This document shows, one piece after another, positions 19,942-31,248 of a stretch of DNA of 64,000 nt. The notes beneath the pieces were generated by a model. The model saw only the letters and a program-made list of their open reading frames with translations, made no database searches and was not told the DNA's origin. The stretch is from the NCBI GenBank assembly GCA_014529385.2, contig CM043961.1, forward strand, positions 10,654,478 through 10,718,477, written 5' to 3'. Source of the stretch: Adiantum capillus-veneris (lineage: Eukaryota > Streptophyta > Polypodiopsida > Polypodiales > Pteridaceae). Made by a program: the position numbers and the translations under genes. The stretch's first letter is position 1; each line of letters opens with the position of its first letter.

Positions 19942-22199
19942 TTAGTTAATGAAAACTGCCCATAGGGCTACATCCACCTCTGCAGGAGAGGGCCACAACA
20001 ACCATGATGGGGAGACTCTCCCAATGAAAAAACAACATATATACAATGAGGCTAAATCAAGAGATGGGGGGAGGGAAGAGCCACACAGGTGGACAGTAGT
20101 GCCATCTGAGCACCCCCTGGACAGTGGTGAAGAAAGGCCCAGGGCACCAGAGTCGAAGGAAAGCCTCGCGGTGCTCCCGCATCCGGTCGGAGCTGCCCTG
20201 TAGTCCCTCAAGCTGTCCTCTGAGAGTATGGATCAACTCTAGCCAAAAGTCACGAACAGTCTCTGCTGGTGGCACAAGGCGAGCCTCAAAGATGCGGAAA
20301 CAGCGAGCCCGCCAGATGAACCAGAGAGCTAGGCCGCCGATGAGCTCCCAACACTCCTCTCTCTCACTGCACCACTCCTGTGGAGTAAGATCTATAGCAG
20401 GCTAGAGTGTAGGTCGCCCCCCCTGAATCACTATCATCATGCTGGTGGAAGATAGCCTAGACTGAAGTGCCGGGCCCGTGAGGGTGGACCAAGCCGCTGC
20501 CCCCCAAGTGTACTGTCGAGCCGTGGAGAGGGCAGGCATCAGCCGAAGAACTCGTAGCCACACCTGCTGGGCCGAGGGACAGTCCCAAAGACAGTGACGC
20601 TGACTCTCCACCAACTGGTCACAGGCTGCACATGCGGCCGAGAGACCACTATGCACAAGCCAGCTCCCTACTGCTGTGGCTCTGTGTGCGACCAACCACT
20701 GGAACAAAGTGACGCGTCTCGGCTGTCTGGAGTCCCACAACCTCTGCCAAAAAGCTGCCAAGAACTCGACTGTGAGGCCCTCCTCCTGCCAATGACGTGC
20801 TGCAGCGGGGCGGGCCTCTCTCTGTGATGCAAGTATATGACGTCCAAGCCGAACAGTGTACTGAAAGAAGGGCACTCATGGGCGGTCTACAGAAGAGAAG
20901 GGGTCCCTCCATAGCCACTCACCAGGATCCCACTGTACTCGTGCCAGTGGAAAGCACTCCAAAGCCCATAGCCTCCAGTGTCCTGTCTCAAGAGTTGCTG
21001 GGTCACGGTCTATGACGCAAGTCCTCCCACAGATGCCCACAACTCGGATCCTCTGGAAACAGCACCCTGCTACCTACGGGGCCTCTACTGCAATTCGCTG
21101 TAAACGTCCCCCACCCTGAAGCTCGAAGACAAGGGCTGGGACAGTCTCGAGCAAGCCCTGATTGAAATGAGAACCTCCAATCGTGTGAAGGCTCCCATCC
21201 ACCGGGGTGCTACTGGCTCGAGAGGCGTGAGCCACTCAGCTGGAAGTGACTCTGAGATGTCCTTACACATGCTCTGCATCCCTCTCATGCCCTGTAGCTG
21301 GACAGCCTGCACCTCCTCTGACAAACCTGTGAACTCTAGCCAGTCACTTACAGAGCGCGTTGGACCTGCTGCCATGGGACCCCAAGAAACATGAGGCCGA
21401 CTCCCAACCAGGTGGCCTCTCTGAGTGCTAACCATGGGGTTCCAGACGAGGGGCTGCCGTAGGCGCTCCTCCGTGCACGTCGGCTGTCTCTGCTCTAGGC
21501 CACGCCATAAGAGCTCCCAAGAACGAAGCAAACTCACAGCGAATCGGTCCTCCAATCTCCTGCTCAAACCAACTCGGCGCAACTCTGTAAAGATCCATCT
21601 GGTCGAAGGTTGCCAAGGGTCTCCTGACTGAGGCACCCTGGCACGAAGCCTCTGCAGCAAGAACTCCTTCCAGGGCTCCTCGCCTGGAAGAATTCCTCTG
21701 ACGACGAACATCCCAAGAAGGGCTCTGCTCTGCTGTGCTGGATCAATGATCCCAAGCCCTCCCTGAGAACAAGTGTGATGACCGACCAAGCCACCTTGGC
21801 TCTGGCAATCTGAGTGTCGCGACCTGACCAAAGGAAGTTCCTGATCAGCCTCTCTACCTGGCTGATACAAGAACTCGAGAAGATCTAGCAAGAAGTGATG
21901 CACCAGATAGTCGCAAACAACACCTGGTTGGCAACTACTACTCTACCAGCCAGCGAAAGTCGTGCTGAGCTCCAATGTAACAGCTTTCTCCTGATGGACA
22001 GGAGAAGAGGAGCAATCTGCTGCTCGGGAGACAAGTCCAAACCAACCTGACAACCCAAGTACCGAACTGCAGTCCCTGGACGAATCCACCTGAAACCCTC
22101 TCCTGGCATCCAATCTGGCACAGGAGCACTGCCAACCGAGAAAGCCACTGTCTTTCTCCAGTTGATCAATGCACCCGATGCACAGCAGAAGGTCTCCAA
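19942..22199 (-). pseudogene. LINE C ORF2 C-terminal region (zf-RVT type)
   Basis: Several overlapping frames (21885-22199, 21085-21903, 20402-20918, 19942-20275) cover the region after RT. They include KTVAFSVGSAPVPDW, KLLHWSSARLSLAGRVVVAN and the plant LINE zinc-binding RT-associated domain (VTLFQWLVAHRAT, CAACDQLVESQRHCLWDCP). The last segment (FWLELIHTLRGQLEGLQG) ends about 110 bp before the poly(A). Frame changes show at least three indels. Confidence 0.8.
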
Positions 22200-22229
22200 A
22201 GCCTGCTCACATCTGTGTAAATTGGCCTC

Positions 22230-23399
22230 CTAGCCCTCTAAGTACAAGGCTGAGTCGTCGGCAAACTCAGCGTCCAAAAGCTCATCTCCTCGTATAGGGA
22301 GTGCTAAGCCCCTCAGACCAACCTGCTGTGACACCAAAAATCTGCTCATCGCCTCCGCATAGAACAGAAAGAGAAAGGGGGCAAGAGGACAACCCTGACT
22401 GACCGATCGTGTGAGCATGAATCGCTCACCTCTACCTCCTGCCAAAAGCACCTGACTGTGAGCCTGTCTATACAAAGCTGACACCCCCCTGATCCAAGCA
22501 TCTGAGAAGCCCATCCTGCGTAACGTGCCCTCTAGAAAGTCCCAGTCAACTCTGCCATATGCCTTCTCAAAATCGAGAAGAAGAATCACAAGGTCCTCCC
22601 CACGAAGTCATGCCAGGGCAGAAGCCTCCGAGAAAGTGAAGATGTTGTCAAGGATACTGCGTTCCTTGACAAAACCTGTCTAAGTCCCATGTATAAGGCT
22701 CTCCAAAAGTGGCTGAATCCTCAAACTCAGAGCCTTGGTAACAATTTTGTAGGCTGAGTTGAGGATGGTGATGGGGCGCCACTGTCGAATCTCATCCAAG
22801 GAGCCACCCCCCTTTAGAATGAGGTAAACCAGGCCCTCACTCATGCTATCCGGCATCACTCCTGTGTGCAGAATGTACTGAAAGGCACTACAAAGATCCG
22901 GGCCAAGCAGGTCCCAGTACTCCAAGAAGAAGCTGGGAGTCAGCCCATCCTCACCTGGACAGCTACAACGAGGGAGGGCCCTAAGAGCCGTGTGCAACTC
23001 CTCAAGCTGAAGAGGTATCTCTAGCTTCTGGCGCATCTCCTCAGTCAGTAGACAAGGCATCTGTGCCCAAACCTGCTCCCTGCATGCATTCTGTCTCTCT
23101 GACTGGGGCTCAGCCGACAGTAACTCACGGTAAAAGTCAGTAGCAACTGCACGCATATCCTCAGGCTCACAAACAACTGACCCATCGGGTCTCCTCAACT
23201 GATTGACCTTGGCATGCGAGTGCCGAGGTCCCACTGTCTCAAAAAAAGCACCTATCACTCTGTCACCCACCTGAGTCCACTGAGATGCCTGTCGGTGAAA
23301 GGCAAACTCATGGCGCCTCTCCTCTGTGCAAGCAAGCTCCTGTCGAGCCTGCTGTAACTGCTCCTCCAACCGTGGACTGTCTGGATGCTGCTCCTGCAT
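22230..23399 (-). pseudogene. LINE C ORF2 reverse transcriptase
   Basis: Frames 22680-23399 and 22230-22589 carry the RT motifs in order: PGEDGLTPSFFLEYWDLLG, EIRQWRPITILNSAYKIVTK, VILLLDFEKAYGRVDWDF (first catalytic Asp), RSVSQGCPLAPFLFLFYAEA and DAEFADDSALYLEG (catalytic box FADD). Between 22590 and 22680 a stop and a frame change break the ORF. FADD is the usual box in plant L1-type elements. Confidence 0.9.
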
Positions 23400-23459
23400 C
23401 CTCTGTAGTGAAGCAATGCCTCGTCTGAGACGCTGCTCCTCCTCTCTCGCTGCAGCCCG

Positions 23460-24396
23460 TCAAGCCAGAGACTCCTGGAGAAAAAAGTGGCTGAGCTGAG
23501 TTAGGCCTAAGGCCACTCTCTCTGCAAGAAGAGCCTGGTTGTGCATGCCCTCTGTCCAGAGAGCCTCTACCCTCTCTCTGAGTGCTGAGTCCAACAAGAC
23601 CCGCTCTGGGATGCGAAGCATCGTGCTCCCACTCCTTTGCCGGTCTGCCACTGTGAGGATCACTGGTGCATGGTCTGAGAAGGATGTCCCTGCCAGGATG
23701 CCCACTGATCCCCCTAAGTCACTGAAGTGGTCACTAGTGTAGAAGCGATCTATCCGCGATAGATTCACTCCTCCCACTCTGCGGTCCGATCTAGAGAAGG
23801 CAAGACTCTCTAGAGGCCTCACAAAGCCAGAATGCTGCCATGTATCCGAGACCCTCAAAGTCATACACAATGTCTCCATGCACAGTAGCATGGCTGCCTC
23901 CGATCCTGCCTCCAATCCTGTCAGAAGGGTCCTCCAACATGTTGAAGTCCCCTCCTACACACAAATGGTCAACCTGTGGCAAAGACTCAACAATCTGTGA
24001 CCAAAACTCTGCACGAGCACTCGCCACATTGGGCGCATAGATGTTCAGGAAGCCCACAACGCCACCCTGAACCTGCATAGTAATCCACTGAGCCCTGCCT
24101 GCCACAATAATCCCTCTGCCCACAATGGCCTGCTGCAATGAGTCCTCAATAGTCATACATACCCCACCCTGGATGCCTCCAGATCCAAAAGCAGCTGACC
24201 AAAAGGTATCTTAACGTCCACGCAAAATCTGACCACATCGCCGAATGCGGCTCTCAGACAAATGGTGCTCTTGAAGCATAAGGAGATCAATCTCTCCTCG
24301 CACAAGGTAACGCTGAAGCCCCTGACGCAATCAGCCCCGCTGTCGCTCAAACTGGGACCCACCTAGTCCGTGCACGTTCCACGAGACGATCCTCAT
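23460..24396 (-). pseudogene. LINE C ORF2 endonuclease
   Basis: ORF2 starts at the ATG 24394-24396 with MRIVSWNVHGLGG. Motifs: LMLQEHHL (catalytic Glu), FLNIYAPN, LCVGGDFNMLEDPSDR, NLSRIDRFYTSDH and SFSDHAPVILTV (catalytic SDH). Frameshifts and a short GGRI-type duplication near 23900 interrupt it. The ATG overlaps the TGA of ORF1 (ATGA). Confidence 0.88.
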
Positions 24397-26284
24397 GGGG
24401 AGCGAGAGAGAACACATGCTGCCGCAGCAACAAGACGGGCTATCTTCGAGGCTGGCTTGGATGGGGAGTAATCTGCATCCGAGCGTCCTCTAGATAGGCG
24501 AGACTGCAGTGAGTGTCTGGCCCAAGCCCAAGCAGAGCGAGCCGTGCGTAAAGCAACCTCCTCTGTCCAGGAGTCCTCATGAATGTATACATAGCAAGGT
24601 AAACACTGCGTATCAGCAAAAAAGTACACCACAATGTGCCTACATCCTGCTCAGTCGGGGTGTCACCGCAAACTTGGTCAATGGCCACAAAGTCTGCAGC
24701 AAATCTGTAACTCCAAGTTCTCCCATGTGGTGAGAGAACTCGAGAACCTGTGTATGCAACCATCCAACCACTAGGTCGAGGGACCACTCTGTCTCGGTCC
24801 TACCACAGAGGGGGAAGGAGAAACCAACTGCTGAGTCCAAGGCCGCTGTCCCCCTAGCGGCGAGGAACAAAGTGTGGACCCTGAAGCAGGCTGCCTCGTG
24901 GTCTGCTGCGGAATCGCCGAGAAAGCGAGTGAACCCGTAATCGAAGAAATCCCGGCGGTGTCGGAGGTCAATGCTCGTCAGACCACGAGGGATAGCTGCA
25001 ACGGAGGATGTCTCAATCTGCAGAGGGGGGGCAAGAAGGGCTGACCCTCTCTCGCTAGGCGACTCGTGGCAAAGCCGCTGCCAAGAGATCTCCTAGCCGG
25101 CGGCGAGGGGCCAGTCTCCTGAGTCGACTGTGATACTGAAGCAGGAGGAGGGAGAGAAGGAGCCGGGGAGGGCGGAGGAGAAGAGAAGCGGGGTGGGGCG
25201 ACAGAGACAGGGGGGCGAGGTGGGGAGTGGGCGGGAGCAGAGGACGGGGGAGGGGATGAGGAGGAGGAGGAGAAATCTAAAGGTGGGGCGGTTGGCGAGG
25301 GTGAAGCGGAGGTGGAGGCTGGCGTAGAGGGCTCCTCCTACTCAAGAGGACCAAAGCGGTTCCCACGCTGCTATTGAGTAGGCACGTGAGGGCCACTCTG
25401 AGTGCCAGACTGTCGCTGTGGCCCCTGGCGTCGACGGCCACGGGCCTGCTACCACCCCTCCTCCGCTGGAGCCCCAGGCTCGGAGGGTGGCTCTGACTCT
25501 GTGCGCTGTGCCGCTGGCTGTGGCTGCGGCCCAGCCTTGGCACGCTAGGGCTGAGGCTGAGGTGCAGGTCGTGGCCTCCTCCATGGACAGGCCTTCGCTA
25601 GGTGGCCCATCTGTCTGCAAATGAAGCACTGGTTTGGGAGACCCGAGTACTCCACACTCTGTCTAAACCAACCCCCACTCACCCGAGGCAGAAGGATGAC
25701 CTTCGGGAGCGTGTAGGTATCTCTGACAAAAACTCGAACTGAAGGGATGCCAGCCGCCTTGGCAGCTACTAATGCTGCCGTACGAGGTGTCTCCAAGAGA
25801 GTGTCGATGACGGAGCCAATCCTGGAGAGAAGTGGAAGGTACTCCCTCCGTAAACCCGAAAAGCAGACTGAGATGGGGATGTCTGCCTCCTCTACTAGCA
25901 CATCCGAAGTCGGGTCAAAACCATGTCGCCACTGTCGAAAGTGGGCGCGTGATGCTCGGATGGCCAGTGGACTCATAGCTATAACCTTGGAGGCCATCTC
26001 GGAAGTCTCGAACTCGATCTGGTAGTACCCCTGTCCGAGAATCTGGACATCCAAGATCTTGCCCACCTCTGCGAGAAGGCGGGCCTGGAGAAGGTCTCGC
26101 AGCTCTCCTCTGGTAGGACGGGTGCCAAGAACCTTGCAGATGATAGAAGTCTCCTGCAAGCGCTCTACCTCTGCGGCAAGGCTCGCTCGCTCTGTCGGCG
26201 AAAGAGCAAGTCGAATGGTGGGCTCAGCGGGGTTGGGCGAGGGGGCTCAGGCGAGTCCCTCTGTGGCGGAGCTGGAGCCTCCAT
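24393..26284 (-). pseudogene. LINE C ORF1 (DUF4283-like, zinc knuckle, C-terminal domain)
   Basis: It starts at ATG 26282-26284 (MEAPAPPQ). After a frameshift the main frame (25545-26159) gives the conserved N-terminal domain (ICKVLGTRPTRGELRDLLQA, YYQIEF, HFRQWRHGFDP) and a CCHC knuckle CFICRQMGHLAKAC. A proline-rich linker (about 24970-25540) follows. Last comes a domain of about 200 residues (CYVYIHEDSWTEEVALRTAR, GRSDADYSPSKPASKIARLV) ending at the TGA 24393-24395. The knuckle-containing type is usual for plant L1 ORF1; the C-terminal domain I do not recognise. Confidence 0.82.
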
Positions 26285-26764
26285 CTGTGTCTACTGCTAA
26301 GTCGAACAAGCGGACGGTGAAAAAATTCTGCAATCGAGTGAGCCAAGTGCAGAAGACCTTCGGGAATGATGAGGACAGGGGGGGGGGGGGGGGGGGGGAT
26401 GGGGGGACGGATAAAGCGGCAAGCGAGAGTTCAAGAGGCTGCGGGGGGGGGGGGGAGGGGAGAAGCGGCCAGGGAAGGGGGGGACAGCGGACGGGCTTGG
26501 GGGTAGCAAGGGGCGAGGGCGGCGGGCAGCAAAGGGCAAGGGTGGCGGGCTGGGCTGGGCGAGGGAGGCAACGCGAGGGCGAGGGGGGGAGCGAGAGGCA
26601 AGGGAGGCAGCGCGAGGGCGAGGGGGCAGCGTGGGGGCTGGAAGCAGTGCGAGGGCGAGAGAGAGGGGGGGGGGGGGGGGGGGGGGGTGAGGGGCAATGA
26701 TGGCACAACAGGGGGGGGGGGAGCGTGCAGCAGCAGCGAGCCTCAGGGCGATACAATCTCCTTT
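26285..26764 (-). other. LINE C 5' leader with long G/C homopolymers
   Basis: Contains G-runs at about 26380-26398, 26443-26457, 26669-26687 and 26709-26722 (C on the LINE strand). Proline/serine-rich frames here are composition artefacts. LINE D has the matching C-rich leader at 59268-59700. These runs explain why upstream integrase appears to read through into a proline-rich tail. Confidence 0.75.
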
Positions 26765-26782
26765 CTCTGACACATAGCACTT

Positions 26783-27379
26783 AAGCAGATCCAAGACAGT
26801 AGAATTTGCCTCTTCTAACTGCCCATCTGTTTGTGGATGAAAGGACGATGAGAACTTAAGCGTAGTGCCCATATTCTCAAATATGCCTCTCCAGAATAGA
26901 CTTGTCATCCGTGGGTCACGGTCACTGACAATCGATTGTGGCATACCATGGTACTTAAAGATATTGTACATAAAGAGACGTGCCATCTGATCTGGTTTTA
27001 TCTTCTTCCTCACAGGAATGAAGTGAGCTTGCTTGCTGAATCTGCAAATAATGGTCGATATTCCATCATTTCCTGTCTGTGTTCTGGGAAGATCAAAGAT
27101 AAAATCCATAGCCATACTTTCCCATGGTTTATCTGGGGTCGGCAATGGCTGTAACCGCCCAGGTGCCTTTTGCGTGTCAAACTTGACCTTTTTGCAAATC
27201 ACGCATGCTCGCACAAAGGCATCCACATCTCTCCTCAAGGTAGGCCAATAAAAGAATGTCTCAAACGCTTTTACTGTAGCATCTATACCACGATGCCCTG
27301 CATACGGTGGGACATGACTCTCTACCATGACCTTATGTCGCAATGGCCTAGTGACACAGAGTCTGCCATGCATCATCAT
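26783..27379 (-). pseudogene. G2 integrase N-terminal and catalytic core
   Basis: Zinc-binding region: HRGIDATVKAFETFFYWPTL then CVICKKVKFD. Catalytic core: WESMAMDFIFDLPRTQTGND (first Asp), QSIVSDRDPRMTSLFW (second Asp), SSFHPQTDGQLEEANSTVLD (Glu of D,D-35-E). It is cut after KCYVSE by LINE C and continues at 19909. Confidence 0.92.
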
Positions 27380-28085
27380 AAAACCATCTCTGAGGAGGTA
27401 GTGCTCATGGCGTTGTCCTTCCTATACTGTTCGAAGATCCTTGCAAAATCTTTGTCACTCGCATACTGTTCCTTCATGTCATCAAGCTGATGATGATAAG
27501 GAATTGACACAACTGAAATTTGTGGCTTTCTTATTAACGCATCAGCCACAACATTCTTTTTGCCTTCCACATGCACAATTTGGAAGTGAAACATGGAGAT
27601 AATTTTTGCCCATCGCATATGCTTTTCCGATAGCTTTGACTGTGTCAGAGAGTATCGCAAAGTCTGATGATCCGTTTGGACAACAAAATCAGTACCTAGC
27701 AGATAGTGTTTCCAACTTAAGAGCGCATGAATCACAGCCAGTAACTCTTTTTCATAGACCTGCATTCGTCTTTGGCCCTTGCAAGATTCTGCTCTCATAG
27801 GCTACTACCCTGCCATCTTGCATTAGTAGCACTGCATGCACCAATGCTACTGCCACAAGCGTCGCACTGAACCACAAATGACTTCCTAAGATCTGACAAA
27901 ACAATGACTAGATCTGCAATCATCTTTTCCTTTAAGAGATTAAATGCTGAAATCTCTTTTTGGGTCCATCTGAAAGTGACCTCTTTCTTTTGCAAAGCAT
28001 GTAAAGGTGAAGCAATCTCTGCAAAGTTGCGAATGAATCTTCTGTAGTAAGAACGTAGCCCTAGGAAGCTACGGACATCGTGCAC
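27376..28085 (-). pseudogene. G2 RNase H domain and RT connection
   Basis: 28085-27795 reads VRSFLGLRSYYRRFIRNFAE and QKKEVTFRWTQKEISAFNLL, then FVVQCDACGSSIGACS (RNase H start). After a frame change, 27798-27376 gives KELLAVIHALLSWKHYLLGT, FVVQTDHQTLRYSLTQSKLS and KKNVVADALIRKP. RNase H degrades the RNA strand after minus-strand synthesis. The order RT-RH-IN is that of Ty3/gypsy. Confidence 0.9.
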
Positions 28086-28100
28086 AGTCCTTAAAGCTGG

Positions 28101-28895
28101 CTATGTCTTGATTGCTTCCACCTTCGCAGGATCCATTCGGACACCATCCTTTGACACAATTTGTCCGAGGAAGTGGATCTCTTCCAAGAAGAACTCGCTT
28201 TTCTTGCCATTGATGAGCAATCTGTTCTTGCGCAACTCTTCGAACACAATGGTTAAGTGATGCCTATGCTCCTCTTCATTCTTCGAGTAGACTATCATGT
28301 CATCAAAGAATGTGCCAACAAAGTTCTGATATGGACGGAAGATCCTATCCATCATCCTATTGAACGTAGGAGGAGCATTTGTAAGAACAAATGGCATCAC
28401 TAAGAACTCGTAGAGACCAAATGTCGTTCTAAAAACGCAGTCTTGTGCACATCCTCAGGCCTAATTCGAATCTAATGGTACCCACTTTTAAGGTCGATCG
28501 TGCTGAAAATCGCCGCACCCTCTAGGAGGTCAAGAATACCACCAATCCTTGGAATAGGAAACCTATTTTTGATGGTATTCTTATTTAACGCACGGTAGTC
28601 AATACACATGCACCACGAGCCATCCTGTTTTGGAGAGCAGTAGGGTGACGAGCCTAGGCTGAATCAGCCCTTTCTCTAAGAGGTCCTCCACTTGGCTCAT
28701 AATCTCTTTCCGTTGCGCCTCACTAACCCTATAAGATGGCCTATTTGGTGGGCTACAACGTGGCACCAAATCAATCGCATGATCCTCGGGCCTCTCCGGC
28801 GGTAGTTGAGATGGTAATGAATCAGCAAAACAACCATTAAACTTTTGCAAAAATGCTAACCTGTCTTTATCTAACACATATAATTTGACTGGCAA
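28101..28895 (-). pseudogene. G2 reverse transcriptase
   Basis: N-terminal part 28599-28895 ([34 protein letters not shown]). The middle catalytic segment at 28400-28600 is readable only with frame changes. The C-terminal part 28101-28400 reads MPFVLTNAPPTFNRMMDRIF, FFDDMIVYSKNEEEHRHHL (catalytic box FFDD) and KKSEFFLEEIHFLGQIVS. At least two indels and a stop break the frame. Confidence 0.88.
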
Positions 28896-28984
28896 TTGTC
28901 TGAAACATCACGTGCAAAAACCAAGTACGCAGAAAGATGATTCTTTATTACAGAAGTGATAGCAGAAACAGATACAATAGAGAC

Positions 28985-29430
28985 TCACTCTCCTCTTAGC
29001 TTTACATCCAAGATGTGAGTTTTGCCCCTATGCTGTACAGTGATCTTTTTGTTGTAGGCATCCAAGACTCCATGCTCTCCGAACATCCACGGGATCCCCA
29101 ACAAGACATCACAGCCTTCCAGCGGCATGATGTAGAACTCTTTTGTGTCCAGATACGACTGAATATGCAGATGCAGCTTTCCAATGATGGGAGTAACACA
29201 CTCTGAGTGGTCAGGACATGCCAATCCTACCTCTGTGGTATAGCCATCTCTTCAGCTCTGATGCCCAGCTTCATAGCTAATTCTAGCGTGATAAAGTTCG
29301 CTTTGACACCTGGATCAAAGAAGATAAATGCCATCTGGTCTCTAACTTTACCCCACGCTCTGCATAACTCACTGGCATCTGTACTAGGCCTGTCGCCCAA
29401 CATGTCTGGCACTAAACCTGCCGAGGGCAT
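28985..29430 (-). pseudogene. G2 aspartic protease
   Basis: MAFIFFDPGVKANFITLELA marks the active-site strand, with DPG instead of D[ST]G. After a stop at 29227-29229 it continues with VTPIIGKLHLHIQSYLDTKE and EGCDVLLGIPWMFGEHGVLD. The same order of motifs is seen in G1. The altered active site and stop make it inactive. Confidence 0.8.
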
Positions 29431-30960
29431 AGGCTTCTTTCCTTTCTTATCCTCTTTGTCATCTGAATCAGCTGGCCTTTTCTTTTGTGGACAGTTGGCT
29501 GCAAAATGACCAGTCTGCTTTCATATAAAGCACTTGCTTTCAGCCATCAAGACCTTCTTTTCCTCGGGCGTCTTACGCATAAAAGGCTTGCTTTTCTGCT
29601 TCCTTGCCTGTGCTCTAGAAGTCTCGGCTGAACCTTTGCCTTTATTGAACCTAGCTGGCCCCTGGGACGCTTCGGGAGCCGCTCTCGTAAAGGGCTGCTT
29701 TGCTGCATTTTTCTTTTTCTGCCCTCCTTTCTCGTTGCTTGGAAACCCACCGTCTTCTCCTTTCAACAAAGCAAGACCAGTGTTAGCAACTTCCATAAGC
29801 TGAGTGAGGGTAGCCACTCTGTTCTTGGTACAGTAATCGCGAAGCCCTTTAGGCAGCCCACAACAGTACTTCTCTATCTGCTCTGTCAATGGCAAAAATA
29901 TGTAGGAGGTCACTGAGAGTAATGCTTTACAAAACCTCCTATTGTACTCCAGCAAGCTCTTGTATGTAGCCGAAGTAAGCTGGTGCCAATCTGTCATGAC
30001 ATCGGCTTCAAATTCATCTGACAGCCAAGCAGATGCAAACATTTGCTTGAAGTAAACCCAAGTGGCGGGCGTCAGTCCTTGCATTAACAATGTCATCCAC
30101 CATGTGAGCGCATTGTCCTTTAAGAAAGTGGCAGCTTTCCTTACTTTAGAGGCCTCCGTAAAATTCCCTCCTACATAAGCTATATCAAACTGCTGGAAGA
30201 AAGTAAGAGCCTTTGCTTTATCCTCGAAGCCATTAAAGGTGTTGAACTTCACAGCTGCACCTCCTTCTTTGTATGGTTTTGGCTTCTCTATTGGCCTCAA
30301 ATTGTCATAGGGAAGTGTCTGCAGCATGGGCACTGTAGTAGGGACCATCTGTGGCCCTTGGTCATTGAGATTATGCATCAAAGGTGCCATATCTGGCTAC
30401 TGTCCAGAAAAACCAGCCATGCCAAAATTGACTTGTGGCACCCCAAACTGGCCCTGATTGCCCTGAAAGCCTTGCTGCATGCCAATGTTACCATACATGG
30501 GGTTTGGCGTCATGCCATGCATACCCCCAAACACTGTTCCAAGTACGTACTGCTGGTTTCCAGGCGCATAACCAACCATACTTTGGAACACGGATCCACC
30601 CCCGAAATACCCAGGATGTACCGTGGGTGGTAGGAAAACCTGACGCATTGCCTGGAGACTGATTCACTGTCCATTCAATGCAACATTTTGACCCTGAAAG
30701 GTGGCGGGATGAACCGGCAAAACCTGTGGAGTAGGGATCCTCGCCACCTATTCGTGGACAGGAGGGACCTGTCTAGCAGGCGGACGTGACTCCGCAACAT
30801 GTGAATGCTCCCTATCCTGCTCAGTCGCATGGGGGACCTGGGCTTGAGCCTCAACGGGCTCTGTACGCTGAGGGCATTCCCTTGCCTGCTGTGACTTTAA
30901 TGGTGCTTGCAGATAATCCATAAACCTGGGATTCTGCACCAACTATGTGAAGACATTCAC
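29431..30960 (-). pseudogene. G2 Gag with single zinc knuckle
   Basis: The main frame 29521-30390 carries the retrotransposon Gag core (FNTFNGFEDKAKALTFFQQF, ATFLKDNALTWWMTLLMQGL, YKSLLEYNRRF, LPLTEQIEKYCCGLPKGLRD). A basic tail and one knuckle follow, CFI-stop-KQTGHFAANC, the stop (TGA, 29521-29523) replacing the second Cys. The N-terminal part lies in 30397-30960 as Pro/Gln/Gly-rich frames with stops. Only one knuckle is present, in contrast to G3. Confidence 0.87.
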
Positions 30961-31231
30961 AGCAGCAACTAATTGTGTCCTAAACGCATCCTCTTCAAAG
31001 TGCCCAATCATGAACCCTTGAACTTGTTCTCGCTGTGCATTCACACTAACAAAAGGCGTAGACAGTGGCAGTCGTGAACTCTCGCCAACTTCATGCTGTT
31101 ACCCTGGGAAGAGGAACCCTCTTCTCTCGCATTGTCTCTCCTGTCAACCATAGTGTAATTCCAAGTTCTTGTGCTTTGTGTCTTCGCTGCAAACCAACCA
31201 AGGCTCACTTCTTGAGGAAAAAGTGCTCTTG
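30961..31231 (-). other. G2 leader between PBS and gag
   Basis: I see no convincing coding region; short frames on both strands do not resemble Gag. It is the untranslated leader plus perhaps a degraded Gag start. Confidence 0.5.
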
Positions 31232-31248
31232 TCCCGGCGACGGAACCA
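31232..31248 (-). promoter_or_regulatory. G2 primer binding site
   Basis: TGGTTCCGTCGCCGGGA begins at the first base after the 5' LTR, on the minus strand. It starts with TGG, complementary to the CCA tail of a tRNA; the implied tRNA 3' end is TCCCGGCGACGGAACCA. It is not the initiator-Met type found in G1. I do not assign the tRNA. Confidence 0.8.

Larger units (their letters stand above)
19912..26764 (-). mobile_element. LINE C: full-length poly(A) LINE nested in G2
   Basis: 6.85 kb minus-strand LINE. The 3' end is a run of about 12 A (T on plus, 19911-19922). The insert is flanked by an imperfect 17-18 bp target duplication, ctctgacaatagcactt at 19895-19911 and ctctgacacatagcactt at 26765-26782, both from the integrase codons for KCYVSE. 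The 5' leader (26285-26764) is full of G-runs (C on its own strand). ORF1 and ORF2 are degraded by frameshifts. LINEs D and E belong to the same family. Confidence 0.93.

Noticed and set aside
26059-26700. 213-codon Gly/Arg-rich frame on the plus strand
   Set aside because: Antisense shadow of LINE C ORF1 and its G-rich leader.
26247-26780. Long proline-rich frames on the minus strand, including one continuous with integrase (26297-27379)
   Set aside because: They translate the C-runs of the LINE C leader. The integrase part is real, but the proline tail is read-through into the LINE, not a fusion protein.
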